Below are positions 7,434 to 16,813 of a stretch of DNA of 64,000 nt, piece by piece. The position numbers and the translations under genes were made by a program. The DNA lies in contig CAVTNM010000008.1 in assembly GCA_963736055.1 (NCBI GenBank), positions 372,001-436,000 on the forward strand. Reading direction: 5' to 3'. The notes under the pieces were generated by a model. It made no database searches. It was not told the origin of the DNA and worked only from the letters and a program-made list of their open reading frames with translations. Source of the stretch: AC-32 sp963736055 (GTDB lineage: Bacteria; Actinomycetota; Thermoleophilia; Gaiellales; Gaiellaceae). Each line of letters starts with the position of its first letter. Position 1 is the stretch's first letter.

Positions 7434-8711
7434 ATGGAGACCGAGCAGGTTCGGGGCTCGACGGACGTCCGGGCCGAGCGCGAGCGGTTCGTCCCGCGCG
7501 GCGTCGCCACAACCGACTTCGTGGTCACCCGCGCCGAGGGGGCGTCGCTCTGGGATGCGGACGGACGCGAGTACCTCGACTTCGCCGGCGGCATCGCCTG
7601 CCAGAACCTCGGGCACAACCCTGAGGCCGTCGTCCGGGCCGTTCACGAGCAGGTCGACCGCTACTTGCACCAGTGCTTCATGGTCGGCATGTACGAGCCG
7701 TACGTCGAGGTGGCGCGCAGGCTCGACGAGCTCTGGCCCGGAGAGAGCGCGACCAAGACGATCCTCGTCAACTCGGGCGCCGAGGCGATCGAGAACGCGG
7801 TCAAGATCGCCCGCACGGCGACGAAGCGAACGGGAGTCGTCGTCTTCGACCGCGCCTTCCACGGCCGCACCAACCTGACGATGGCCATGACCTCGAAGCT
7901 GGTCTACAAGCAGGGCTTCGGGCCGCTGGCGCCGGAGGTCTACCGTGCTCCCGCTCCTTACCCGTTTCGCGGCGTCTCGACCGAGGATGCGCTGGCCGGG
8001 CTCGAGCTCCTCTTCAAGCAGGACGTCGATCCCGAGAGCGTGGCCTGCCTCGTCCTCGAGACCGTGCAGGGCGAGGGCGGCTTCATCCCGATGCCGGCCG
8101 AGTTCGTCCGCGCGCTGAAGGAGCTCTGCGAGCGCAACGGGATCCTCTACGTCGCCGACGAGGTGCAGTCGGGCTGCGGCCGCTCGGGCCCGGTCTGGGC
8201 GATCGAGCACCACGGCGTCGAGCCCGACCTGCTCGTCTCGGGCAAGACGCTCGGCGGAGGGCTCCCGCTCGCCGCCGTGACGGGGAAGGCGGAGCTGATG
8301 GATGCGCCGCACCCGGGCGGGCTCGGCGGCACGTTCGGAGGGAACCCCGTCTCCTGCGCCGCCGCCTGCGCGGTGCTCGACGCCTTCAGGGAGCCCGGCT
8401 TCCGCGAGCGCGCCGACGAGGTCGGGCGGCTCCTGCGCGAGCGGCTGGACCGGATCGCCTCGTCGAGCCCGGCAGTCGGCGAGGTCCGCGGGCTCGGCCC
8501 GATGCTCGCCCTGGAGCTCGCCGAGCGATCGCCGGACCGTGCGCGGGACACCACCACCGCCGCCCGCGAAGAAGGCCTGCTGCTGCTCTCGTGCGGCCTC
8601 TACGGGAACGTCATCCGCCTGCTCCCGCCCCTGACCGCCACGGACGAGGAGCTCGAGCGCGGGCTCTCGATCCTCGAGCGCTCGCTTGCCGCCACTCCCG
8701 CTTCCGCCTGA
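7434..8711 (+). CDS. gabT: Class III aminotransferase, probably 4-aminobutyrate aminotransferase
   Basis: A 425-residue PLP-dependent enzyme of fold type I, closest in pattern to GABA transaminase. Motifs include the cofactor-binding segment VNSGAEAIENAVKIAR, the DEVQSGCGRSG region with the ring-stacking Asp, and SGKTLGGGLPLAAVTG with the Schiff-base Lys271, then GGTFGGNPVSC. It would move an amino group from GABA (or a related omega-amino acid) to 2-oxoglutarate. No succinate semialdehyde dehydrogenase is beside it. Ornithine or acetylornithine specificity cannot be excluded. Its end overlaps the start of the flavin/F420 protein. Confidence 0.85.
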   Translation: METEQVRGSTDVRAERERFVPRGVATTDFVVTRAEGASLWDADGREYLDFAGGIACQNLGHNPEAVVRAVHEQVDRYLHQCFMVGMYEPYVEVARRLDELWPGESATKTILVNSGAEAIENAVKIARTATKRTGVVVFDRAFHGRTNLTMAMTSKLVYKQGFGPLAPEVYRAPAPYPFRGVSTEDALAGLELLFKQDVDPESVACLVLETVQGEGGFIPMPAEFVRALKELCERNGILYVADEVQSGCGRSGPVWAIEHHGVEPDLLVSGKTLGGGLPLAAVTGKAELMDAPHPGGLGGTFGGNPVSCAAACAVLDAFREPGFRERADEVGRLLRERLDRIASSSPAVGEVRGLGPMLALELAERSPDRARDTTTAAREEGLLLLSCGLYGNVIRLLPPLTATDEELERGLSILERSLAATPASA

Positions 8712-9105
8712 GATCGACGAGTTCCTGCGGCGGCCCAACCCGGCCGTCGTCGCATCGCTCCGACCCGACGGCTCACCGCACAGCGTCGCCACGTGGTACC
8801 TCTGGGACGGCGAGCACGCCCTCCTGAACATGGACGAGAGCCGCCTGCGGCTGAGTTTCATGCGACGCGACCCGAGGGTAGCCCTCACGGCGCTCGGCGA
8901 CGACGAGTGGTACCGGCACGCGAGCCTGCTCGGCCGGGTGACCGAGATCCGGGAGGACGAGGACCTCACCGACATCGACCTGCTCGCCCGCCACTACACG
9001 GGCTCCCCGTTCGGAAACCGCTCGGCCAGGCGCGTCAGCGCCCTTCTCGAACCTGACGCGTGGCACGCCTGGCAGGGATCGGCTCCGTGGCCGGAGAGCG
9101 CCTGA
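8686..9105 (+). CDS. PPOX-family flavin/F420-dependent oxidoreductase
   Basis: A 139-residue split-barrel protein of the pyridoxamine-5'-phosphate oxidase-like family. In actinobacteria such short members often bind deazaflavin F420. Typical features are the start EIDEFLRRPNPAVVASLRPDGSPHS (about 8-32), WYLWDGEHALLNMDESR and the ARHYTG segment. Only a TTG at 8686 gives a start that keeps the first strand; this overlaps the end of the aminotransferase by 26 bases and implies coupling. The substrate is unknown. Confidence 0.82.
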   Translation: MPPLPLPPEIDEFLRRPNPAVVASLRPDGSPHSVATWYLWDGEHALLNMDESRLRLSFMRRDPRVALTALGDDEWYRHASLLGRVTEIREDEDLTDIDLLARHYTGSPFGNRSARRVSALLEPDAWHAWQGSAPWPESA

Positions 9106-9111
9106 TTTTGC

Positions 9112-9537
9112 TCATCGGGGCTCCGCCGCCCGCTGCACCATGCGCATCTGATTGCCACTGGGGTCGCGGAAGCCCGCGTCGATCCCGTAGGGCTGCTCCG
9201 TGGGCTCCTGCTGGAACTCGACCCCGCGGCCCTTCATCTCCTCGTAGCTTGCGCGGCAGTCGTCGGTAGCGAAGAAGAGCCCGCTGGCGGCACCCTTGGA
9301 CATCAAGGCAATGACCTGCTGGCGGGTCTCCTCGTCGAACACGGGCGGGCCGGGAACGGCCATCAGCGTGATCGCGATGTCCTGCCCGGGCACGCCGACG
9401 CTCAGCCAGCGGAAGTTGCCCAGCTCGGGCACCGTGACGTCTTCGCGCAGCTCGAGGCCGAGCTTCTCTGTGTAGAAGGCCAGAGCCTCATCCTGGTCGT
9501 GGACCCACACCTGGACGTTGTTCAGTTGCTTGAGCAT
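9112..9537 (-). CDS. VOC-family (glyoxalase/bleomycin-resistance-like) protein
   Basis: A 141-residue protein with two beta-alpha-beta-beta-beta halves. The first half has NNVQVWVHDQDEALAFYTEK, the second the terminal FRDPSGNQMRMVQR motif. The ATG at 9537 follows GGAGGAG and lies inside the last codons of the upstream AraC-type gene (stop at 9522), so the two are coupled. A small AraC regulator plus a VOC protein is a common pair in actinobacteria, suggesting that the regulator controls response to a small toxic or electrophilic compound. The reaction is unknown. Confidence 0.87.
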   Translation of the reverse strand: MLKQLNNVQVWVHDQDEALAFYTEKLGLELREDVTVPELGNFRWLSVGVPGQDIAITLMAVPGPPVFDEETRQQVIALMSKGAASGLFFATDDCRASYEEMKGRGVEFQQEPTEQPYGIDAGFRDPSGNQMRMVQRAAEPR

Positions 9538-9998
9538 GTCGTCTCCTCCGGCTCGGTAGTTGGACGTCGGCGACGGTAGCCGCGCGGCGCCGAGCTGTCT
9601 TCTCGAAAACTGCTCGACTGCGGACGCGCCCACGCGAGCTGTATGCAGGTCGGGATCAGGGCGCGGGCGACAGGCGGGTGGGCCTCCCGGTAGGCAGTCG
9701 GCGAGAGGCCGTAGGCGCGTCCGAAGCTCGTGGTGAACGAGCCGATGCTCCGCAGCCCGACCGCGAGGCAGATATCCGAGACCGAGTGGTCGGTGTTGCG
9801 CAGGAGCGCGGCCGCGCGCTCGAGCCTGCGTGTCAGCAGGTACTGGTGCGGCGTCTCGCCGAAGGCGCGCCTGAACTCACGGCTGAAGTGTGCCGGGGAG
9901 AGGTGGGCGGCCCGCGCGAGAGCGGGAACGTCGAGCGGATCCCGGTAGCGGGCGTCGACGAGATCCTTGGCGCGCAGGAGATGACGCTCCGGCGGCAG
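9522..9998 (-). CDS. AraC-type helix-turn-helix regulator, no normal start codon found
   Basis: Short AraC-family DNA-binding protein consisting essentially of the two helix-turn-helix units (LSPAHFSREFRRAFGETPHQ and SVSDICLAVGLRSIGSFTTS) plus a C-terminal tail of about 40 residues. It overlaps the downstream VOC gene by 16 bases. No ATG, GTG or TTG exists in frame near the expected N-terminus; the reading frame stays open upstream through genes on the other strand. I placed the start at a CTG (9998), which is a guess. Either an unusual start or a sequence error has removed the initiation codon. Confidence 0.72.
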   Translation of the reverse strand: MPPERHLLRAKDLVDARYRDPLDVPALARAAHLSPAHFSREFRRAFGETPHQYLLTRRLERAAALLRNTDHSVSDICLAVGLRSIGSFTTSFGRAYGLSPTAYREAHPPVARALIPTCIQLAWARPQSSSFREDSSAPRGYRRRRPTTEPEETTCSSN

Positions 9999-10019
9999 AG
10001 GCGTCGAGGCGGGTTGTCG

Positions 10020-10025
10020 TACCCT
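10020..10025 (+). promoter_or_regulatory. Leaderless -10 box of the DUF1697 gene
   Basis: TACCCT lies 6 bases before GTG 10032, which favours that codon over the adjacent GTG 10029. Confidence 0.5.
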
Positions 10026-10031
10026 CCCGTG

Positions 10032-10592
10032 GTGGCGCGACAGATCCTCCTCCTGCGCGGCATCAACATCGGCCCGCGCAACCGAATCTCCATGCCCGAC
10101 CTCCGCGACGCGCTCGCCGGCGCCGGCTTCGACGACGTCCGCACCTACCTCCAGAGCGGAAACGCGATCGTCTCCACGAAGGCGGCGCCCGCCGTGGTGC
10201 GTCGGACGGTCGAGCGGCTGATCTCCGACCGCTTCGGGCTCGAGATCGCGGTCGTCGTACGGACACGGGCTCAGCTCGCCACCGTCGTCGAGCTGAACCC
10301 GCTCGGCGATGTCGCCACCGACCCCAAGCGCTACCAGGTCAGCTTCCTCGACGGAAAGCTCAGCGCGGCCGTCGTCCGCAAGCTCGAGGAGGTCGCCGCT
10401 CCCGGTGAGGAGCTGGTCGTCAGCGGCCGCGAGGTCTTCGCCTGGCACCCGGCGGGCGTCGCCCGCTCCAAGCTCTGGACGATGCTCGCCGGGAAGGGCC
10501 TCGGCGTGACCGCGACGGCGCGCAACTGGACGACCGTCACACAGCTGCTCGAGCTGGCGGGCGATCAGGCGTCCCTCCCGGCTGGGCGGTAG
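10032..10592 (+). CDS. DUF1697 protein
   Basis: A 186-residue protein of the DUF1697 family. It is recognised by the opening QILLLRGINIGPRNRISMPD, the LQSGNAIVS strand and the ending SKLWTMLAGKGLGVTATARN. The family has a ferredoxin-like fold and no established reaction. It is divergent from the AraC-type gene and convergent with the reductase, overlapping the latter by 28 bases at the 3' end. It is predicted to be transcribed without a leader. Confidence 0.87.
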   Translation: MARQILLLRGINIGPRNRISMPDLRDALAGAGFDDVRTYLQSGNAIVSTKAAPAVVRRTVERLISDRFGLEIAVVVRTRAQLATVVELNPLGDVATDPKRYQVSFLDGKLSAAVVRKLEEVAAPGEELVVSGREVFAWHPAGVARSKLWTMLAGKGLGVTATARNWTTVTQLLELAGDQASLPAGR

Positions 10593-11143
10593 ATGAGGAT
10601 GACGACGCCGTCGGGGCCGACCGGCTTCGACTCGGCCAGGCGCAGCTCGGTGCGGTCGAGCCCGTCCTCGAAGAGGCGCCTGCCGCTCCCGAGGACGACC
10701 GGGAAGATCATCAGCCGGTACTCGTCCACGAGGTCGTGCTCCATCAGCGCGCGTACCAGCTGCCCGCTGCCGTTGACGAGGATGGTGCCGCCCTCCTGAT
10801 CGCGCAGCGCGGCGACCCGCGAGGCGACGTCGCCCTCGATCACGGTCGAGTTGTTCCAGCTCGGCTCGCCGAGCGTGCTCGACACGACGTACTTGGGCAT
10901 GCCGTTGAACTTGTCGGCGAACTCGCCCTCGCGGGACGGCCAGGCCTCGGCGAAGCCCTCGTAGGTGACGCGCCCGAGCAGGAGCGCGTCGCTCTCCATC
11001 ACTTCGTCGAGCTTGAACTTGTCCCCTTCGGGTCCGCGGTCGAACTGCAAGGCCCAGCCTCCGTGCTCGTGGCCCTCCGATCCGCCCGGGTCCTCGAAGA
11101 CGCCGTCCAGGGTGACGAACTGCGACACGACGATGGTGCTCAC
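10565..11143 (-). CDS. DHFR-like (RibD C-terminal domain) reductase
   Basis: A 192-residue dihydrofolate-reductase-fold protein of the RibD_C group, predicted to use NADPH. It shows the start VVSQFVTLDGVFEDPGG, the ALLLGRVTYEGFA segment, the cofactor segment GTILVNGSGQLVRAL and the end FPVVLGSGRRLFEDG. These stand-alone proteins are widespread in actinobacteria and their substrates are mostly unknown; this is unlikely to be the main folate DHFR. The GTG at 11141-11143 follows AGAGGAGG. Confidence 0.87.
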   Translation of the reverse strand: MSTIVVSQFVTLDGVFEDPGGSEGHEHGGWALQFDRGPEGDKFKLDEVMESDALLLGRVTYEGFAEAWPSREGEFADKFNGMPKYVVSSTLGEPSWNNSTVIEGDVASRVAALRDQEGGTILVNGSGQLVRALMEHDLVDEYRLMIFPVVLGSGRRLFEDGLDRTELRLAESKPVGPDGVVILIYRPAGRDA

Positions 11144-11234
11144 GGCGATCCTCCTCTGTCGGTCGAGACTGAAGGGTAGGACGGCCGCGGGGGACGAATC
11201 TCATCGGACCCGTCAAAAACCTGCCGCGACGCCC

Positions 11235-11240
11235 TAGGCT
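11235..11240 (+). promoter_or_regulatory. Leaderless -10 box of the GAF-like gene
   Basis: TAGGCT, then 6 bases, then GTG 11247. Confidence 0.5.
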
Positions 11241-11246
11241 TTACCC

Positions 11247-11729
11247 GTGAGCCCGATCGAGTTCGACCAGACCGTCGCCCGGCTCGGCGGCGAGACGACC
11301 GTCCGTGGCGTCCTCGCCACCACCTGCCGCGAGCTCGTCGAGCTGCTCGACGCCTCCGCGTGCGCGGTCTCGCGCGTGATCGGCGACCTGCTGGTGGGCC
11401 TGGACGAATACACGCTCGCGAGCCGCCCGCTCGAGCACGGGCACGAGTTCCTGATCTCCGACTACCCGCTGACGCGCGAGGTGGTCGAGTCGGGCGAGCC
11501 GCGCACCGTGTCCCGGCGCGACCCCGAGGCCGAGGCGACGGAGGCGGAGCTTCTGGCGAAGCTCGGCTTCGAATCGCTCCTCATGGTCTGCCTTCCGTCC
11601 GGAGGCGAGTGCTGGGGGCTCGTCGAGGTCTACGCCGGTGAGCAAGGATTCGACGAGACCCAGGCCGAGGTGGCACGGCGGGTTGCCAGGGCTGCCGGCG
11701 AGCGCCTCAAGCAGTTGGAGCCGGCCTAG
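11247..11729 (+). CDS. Stand-alone GAF-like sensor domain
   Basis: A 160-residue protein that looks like one GAF domain with an N-terminal helix: ELVELLDASACAVSRVIGDL, the hydrophobic strand SLLMVCLPSGGECWGLVEVY and the C-terminal signalling helix with QAEVARRVARAAGERL. GAF domains bind small ligands or light-absorbing cofactors and usually sit in larger signalling proteins, so a free one may act by protein contact. No cysteine or histidine obviously marks a chromophore site. It is followed after 28 bases by a small zinc-ribbon gene. Confidence 0.75.
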   Translation: MSPIEFDQTVARLGGETTVRGVLATTCRELVELLDASACAVSRVIGDLLVGLDEYTLASRPLEHGHEFLISDYPLTREVVESGEPRTVSRRDPEAEATEAELLAKLGFESLLMVCLPSGGECWGLVEVYAGEQGFDETQAEVARRVARAAGERLKQLEPA

Positions 11730-11745
11730 CTCGATCCGCTGCTGC

Positions 11746-11751
11746 TAGCTT
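11746..11751 (+). promoter_or_regulatory. Leaderless -10 box of the zinc-ribbon gene
   Basis: TAGCTT, then 6 bases, then GTG 11758. Confidence 0.5.
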
Positions 11752-11757
11752 GGCCGG

Positions 11758-11943
11758 GTGGCAGATCGCTCCGCCCAGGCGAGCTACGACGTCGTGTGCC
11801 CGCATTGCAACAAGCGGTTCGAAGGCGAGCTGATGACGGCCACGAGCCCCCCGTGGACGCGCGGCTTCAAGTGCCCGCATTGCCGCCTGTTCGTGCCGTT
11901 CGATCGCGCGAACGGCGAGCCGCTCGGCGGCCCCGGCGACTGA
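11758..11943 (+). CDS. Small zinc-ribbon protein with two CPHC motifs
   Basis: A 61-residue protein with two CPHC knuckles about 25 residues apart (VVCPHCNKRF and FKCPHCRLFV), which should bind one zinc ion. This makes it a convincing gene despite its size. The role is unknown; isolated zinc ribbons often bind nucleic acid or partner proteins. GTG 11758 is preceded by a leaderless-type box and no ribosome site. Confidence 0.72.
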   Translation: MADRSAQASYDVVCPHCNKRFEGELMTATSPPWTRGFKCPHCRLFVPFDRANGEPLGGPGD

Positions 11944-11992
11944 CTCGCATCCCTCGTTCAAGGGATAGCGAGGGCGTGCCGATAGCGCTCGT

Positions 11993-14083
11993 GTGGCCAT
12001 CGATGTCCCCGTTCCGCGGCCGGACGCGTTCGCGCGCGTCGCCGCCGTCCCGGCGCGGCTGCTGCTGGCCGGAATCGTCGCGGCCAGCTTCCTCGTCCGC
12101 TTCGCTGCGGCGCTAGGCCACAGCACGCCGCTCTACTTTCCGGACGAGTACATCTACTCGGCCATCTCGCGGTCGCTCGCGGAGCACGGGCGCCCGGTGA
12201 TCCGGGGCAGCTCGGCGCACTTCCCGGCCATGGTCGAGCCGCTGCTGGCTGCGCCGTTCTGGCTCACCCACGACCCCGATCTCGCGTACCGCCTCACGCA
12301 GGCCGAGAACGCGCTCGCCATGTCGCTGGCCGCGATCCCGGCCTACCTGCTCATGCGCAAGCTCGGCGGCGGCCCCTGGGCGGGCCTCGTCGCCGCTGCG
12401 CTGACCGTCGCCTCGCCGGATCTGTTCTTCTCGTCGTTCCTGCTCGCGGACGCGATCGCCTACCCGCTCGTGCTCGGCGCCGTCTACCTCGGCGTGTGCG
12501 CGCTGTCGCGGCCGACCCGGGCCACCCAGCTCGGCTTTGCCGGACTGGCGGTGCTCGCGACCTTCACGCGGATCCAGTACGTCTTCCTGCCACTCGTCTT
12601 CGTCGGGGCGGCTCTCGTGGTGGAGCGAGGCTCTGTGCGCTCGGCCTGGCGGCGGTTCCGGCTGTCGCTCGTCCTCTACAGCGCGCCGCTCGCCCTCGCC
12701 GCGGTTCTCGGGCCACGGCGCCTGCTCGGGTACTACTCGGGCGTGGCCGACCTGCACGTGCGGCCCTGGGCAATCGTCCACTGGCTCGGCACGGATTCGA
12801 TGCTGCTCGCCTACGCGGCCGGCTTCGCGCTCGTGCCCGGCGCGCTCGTCGGCCTGGCATTCGCGCTCTGGCGCCCGCGGTCGCGCGAGGAGTGCGGTCT
12901 TGCGGCGCTGTCGGTCGGGCTCTTGCTCTGCCTCTTTGCCGAGGCGGCGCTCTACGCGACGAACGGGTCGGACCGCTTCCAGGAGCGCTACCTGATGATC
13001 CTGCTCCCGCTCGTCTTTCCCGCGTTCTGGCTCTGGCTCCGACGCGGCCGCCCCGCGCCGAAGGTGGTCGCCCTCATCGCACTAGCCCTGCTCGTGCTCT
13101 CGGCGCGCGTGCCGCTCTCCGGCTACACCGTCAGCGACGCGAAGCAGGACTCGCCGTTCCTGCTGGGGGTCTTCCGGCTCGAGAAGGCCGTCGGGATCGG
13201 GGACGGCTCGCTGGCCGTGGCCCTCGGCGCGGCCCTCCTGGCCGGCCTCGCGGCGGGCGCCGCGTTCCGCGCACGCCTCGTCTACGTCGCGGTCGCCGCC
13301 ACCTTCGCGGCCTCGTGCGCGGTCTCGATCGCGGCGATCTCGTTCGACCACGTCGTCGTCCGGTCGGTGCGCACCACGCTCCTGCCGCCCGATGCCCGCT
13401 GGATCGACCACGCAGGCCTCGGGCCGACGACGCTCATCCAGACCCCGGCGACCGCGCACGCGCGCGCGCACGAGCAGCTCTTCTGGAACCGCTCGCTCAC
13501 CCGGGTGCTATTCCTGGACGAGGCCTCGCCGATCGACGCCTTCGGCTCACCCCGGGTGCGAGTGGCTGCGGACGGCCGGCTCGTATCGGGCAGCGGAACG
13601 CTTCGAGGGCCTCTCGCGATCTCGAACTACGCCGTCCGGGCACGTCTCGTCGGGGCAGTCGCGGTCGCCCGCGGAGCAGGCTACGAGCTCTGGCGGCCGC
13701 TCGGCACGCCCAGGATGGCGATGTTCGTCGGCGGCCTCTACGAGGACGGGTGGCTCGCGAGCAGCGGTCACGTCACGCTCTGGCCCGCGAGCGACGGCCG
13801 CGTCCAGGGGACGCTGAAGCTCCCGCTCTCGCTCCCGAAAGGCACGCGCCGAACCGTGCTCCAGCTCCACGGCCCGGGCGTGAACCGGCGCGTCGTCGTC
13901 ACGCCCACCAAGCGGCTGCTCGTCGAGCTCCCCGTCTCGCACAAGGGCCCGTGGACGCTGAGCTTCCACACCGACCACCCGGGCTACCTGCAGCCCGACG
14001 AGCGGCCGATCAGCGTGCAGGCACAGCTGCCGAGCTTCAGCGGGAGCTTCTGCGGAACGGCGCCTCCGGGCGCGCTCGCCTAG
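11993..14083 (+). CDS. GT-C-fold membrane glycosyltransferase-like protein
   Basis: A 696-residue protein with roughly a dozen hydrophobic segments in the first two thirds and a soluble, beta-rich C-terminal third. The first extracytoplasmic loop has PDEYIYS (Asp51-Glu52), matching the acidic pair used by polyprenol-dependent GT-C enzymes such as ArnT and protein mannosyltransferases. It probably transfers a sugar from a lipid carrier on the outer face of the membrane, for cell-wall or glycoprotein decoration. GTG 11993 is the first plausible start before the signal-anchor segment. The sugar and acceptor are unknown. Confidence 0.75.
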   Translation: MAIDVPVPRPDAFARVAAVPARLLLAGIVAASFLVRFAAALGHSTPLYFPDEYIYSAISRSLAEHGRPVIRGSSAHFPAMVEPLLAAPFWLTHDPDLAYRLTQAENALAMSLAAIPAYLLMRKLGGGPWAGLVAAALTVASPDLFFSSFLLADAIAYPLVLGAVYLGVCALSRPTRATQLGFAGLAVLATFTRIQYVFLPLVFVGAALVVERGSVRSAWRRFRLSLVLYSAPLALAAVLGPRRLLGYYSGVADLHVRPWAIVHWLGTDSMLLAYAAGFALVPGALVGLAFALWRPRSREECGLAALSVGLLLCLFAEAALYATNGSDRFQERYLMILLPLVFPAFWLWLRRGRPAPKVVALIALALLVLSARVPLSGYTVSDAKQDSPFLLGVFRLEKAVGIGDGSLAVALGAALLAGLAAGAAFRARLVYVAVAATFAASCAVSIAAISFDHVVVRSVRTTLLPPDARWIDHAGLGPTTLIQTPATAHARAHEQLFWNRSLTRVLFLDEASPIDAFGSPRVRVAADGRLVSGSGTLRGPLAISNYAVRARLVGAVAVARGAGYELWRPLGTPRMAMFVGGLYEDGWLASSGHVTLWPASDGRVQGTLKLPLSLPKGTRRTVLQLHGPGVNRRVVVTPTKRLLVELPVSHKGPWTLSFHTDHPGYLQPDERPISVQAQLPSFSGSFCGTAPPGALA

Positions 14084-14475
14084 GCGGGCTGCATGAACAT
14101 CCAGCGGTGGCCCTCGAGATCGGCCGCCGAGTAGAGCCGGCCGAAGGGAACATCCTCGGGCTCACGCAGGATCGTCGCGCCTGCCGCCCGAGCCCGCTCG
14201 TAGTGCGTGTCGAGGTTCGCTACCTCGACGTGCACGCCGTCGATAACCCACGGGGTGGCTAGCCACCGAGCGGCCTGCTCGCACTCCTGTGCGTGCCGGT
14301 TCGGGCTGCGGTATTCCGGCCCCGGCCAGCCGAGCATCACGGTCGCGCCGTCAAGCGAGAGCTCGGCGTGCGTGACGCGGCCCTCGCCGTCGGCATAGCG
14401 CTCACCCGATTCCTGCAAGCCGAACGCCTTGCCCAGCCAGTCGACCGCAGCAGCGACATCCTCGTAGGAAATCAT
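14080..14475 (-). CDS. VOC-family protein
   Basis: A 131-residue glyoxalase-like protein of the type beginning ISYEDVAAAVDWLGKAFGL, with EVANLDTHYERARAAGATI marking the second half and DLEGHRWMFMQP the end. Its stop overlaps the stop of the glycosyltransferase gene by 4 bases on the opposite strand. An upstream in-frame stop lies ten codons before ATG 14475, which limits the choice of start. The substrate is unknown. Confidence 0.85.
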   Translation of the reverse strand: MISYEDVAAAVDWLGKAFGLQESGERYADGEGRVTHAELSLDGATVMLGWPGPEYRSPNRHAQECEQAARWLATPWVIDGVHVEVANLDTHYERARAAGATILREPEDVPFGRLYSAADLEGHRWMFMQPA

Positions 14476-14520
14476 CGGAGTAGCCAGGCGCTTCGGATGC
14501 CACTAGACCGATTCTAGGTT

Positions 14521-14575
14521 CGCTTCGCTATGCCGCCGGAGCCGGGCTTCGCCCGGCGGGAGGCTCACGGCGCCA
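14521..14575 (-). repeat. Possible degenerate copy of the paired-hairpin repeat
   Basis: On the minus strand GCCGGGC-GAA-GCCCGGC forms a 7-base stem and is followed by TCCGGCGGCATAGCGAAGCG. That layout resembles the second half of the repeat at 22,399, 17,668 and 45,901, but the match is weaker. It lies in the 210-base gap between the VOC gene and rpoD; no gene was seen there. Confidence 0.35.
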
Positions 14576-14652
14576 AAGAACGTTCGCCCGAGCGACGAGT
14601 TGCCGGCATGTGACCCGCCGGAACTCCGGGAACTTCGCGAAAGGAGGGGGCT

Positions 14653-14679
14653 CGTGGGGGAACCAGGGGTTCCCCCGCG
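14653..14679 (-). terminator. Terminator hairpin of rpoD
   Basis: A 12-base stem with a three-base loop, core GGGGGAACC-AGG-GGTTCCCCC, starts 6 bases after the rpoD stop. There is no long T-run, as is usual in high-GC actinobacteria. Confidence 0.7.
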
Positions 14680-14685
14680 TCCACG

Positions 14686-15780
<1,095 letters not shown>

Positions 15781-15867
15781 TTGACCTCCGGCTGTCTCGC
15801 GGCTGGTTTTCGACCTACCTAGAAACGAAAGAGCCGGCTCCCATTTCCCCCGGCTCACCTCTACGCG

Positions 15868-15905
15868 GACGGGATGTTACACACGAATCCGCAAATTCGA
15901 AACAA
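15868..15905 (-). promoter_or_regulatory. Probable rpoD promoter region
   Basis: An unusually AT-rich stretch upstream of rpoD contains TAACAT with a TTTCGA-like hexamer 17 bases before it on the minus strand. It is the only such AT-rich patch nearby. Weak prediction. Confidence 0.4.
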
Positions 15906-15910
15906 TTTCT

Positions 15911-16799
15911 TTACAGAAGCGCGACCGTGCCAGCCCGTTCCCCATGCCAGTTCCGCAGCGGAACCTCCCGGAAATCGGGCAGCTCCAGGCCGAGCCCGTC
16001 GCCGAAGGCCGCGAGCGCGGGCCTCAGCGCACGCGAATTGCCGTCCGCGACCTTGACGGCGACTCCGACCCCGGAGGTCGAGGCGGCGCACATCAGGCCC
16101 TCCGCGCCGGCCTTCGCGAGCCACTCCGGCTGCGCGCGCATCAGCTCGGTGTCGGTCGCCCCTTCGCCGCCGATCAGCACAGGGTGCGCGCGCATGGCAG
16201 CAGCGACTCGCTGCGCCGCCCGAGAGCCCCTCCAGCCTCGAGAACGAGCGGGCCGCGCCCTCCAGCGTGAGCCCGAAGCAGACGACCCCGCAGCCGTCGG
16301 GCCCGGTCGACACCTCGGCCGGTCCGACCTCCGCGGCAGCCGCTACTTCCTCGTGCAGGGCGATCTGGAGCGGGTGCTCCGGCTGCCGGTAGCCCTCGAC
16401 CGGCCAGCCTCGAGCTCGGCAGACGGCGATCATCCCGGCGTGCTTGCCGGAGCAGTTGTGGAACACGGGCTCCGGAGGGCGTCCGTCCTGGAGCCCGCAG
16501 TCGAGCTCCTCCTCGCTCCCTCCGGTCGACGCCAGCAGCCGCCGCACGACCTCGACGTGCTCGGGCGTGCCGAAGTGCGAGGCCGCCGCGATCGCCAGCT
16601 CGTCTTCGGCCAGCTCTCCGTAGGCCCGCGCGAGCGGCAGCGCCTGAAGCGGCTTGGCCGAGGAGCGCAGCGAGGCGGGGAAGGACGGCTCTCCGGCCTC
16701 CGCGACGATCGAGCCGTCCCGCACGGCGACCGCGTGCACCTCGTGGACGGACTCGACGATCTCTCCGCGCCGCACGGCTACCCTGATCGGCTCAGCCAT
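15911..16799 (-). CDS. Asparaginase (Rhizobium etli type II family), frameshifted
   Basis: Member of the Asparaginase_II family, which hydrolyses L-asparagine. Expected active-site pieces are present: the SxxK motif RSSAKPLQALPL, the CSGKHAGM motif and DGCGVVCFG. The frame breaks between 16,214 and 16,220. The upstream part ends around RLEGLSGG and the downstream part resumes as QRVAAAMRAHPVLIGGEG in the next frame, consistent with one extra base. Rejoined, the protein is about 295 residues. ATG 16799 has a TACGCT box 7 bases upstream. It is divergent from fpg. Confidence 0.85.
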
Positions 16800-16806
16800 G
16801 GCCGGG

Positions 16807-16812
16807 AGCGTA
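16807..16812 (-). promoter_or_regulatory. Leaderless -10 box of the asparaginase gene
   Basis: TACGCT on the minus strand, then 7 bases, then ATG 16799; it ends just before the divergent fpg start. Confidence 0.5.
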
Positions 16813-16813
16813 A

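Noticed and set aside
12496..14262. Long plus-strand frame (588 residues) inside the glycosyltransferase
   Set aside because: Arg/Ala/Gly-rich shadow frame of GC-rich DNA with no recognisable domain; the hydrophobic frame 11993-14083 is the gene.
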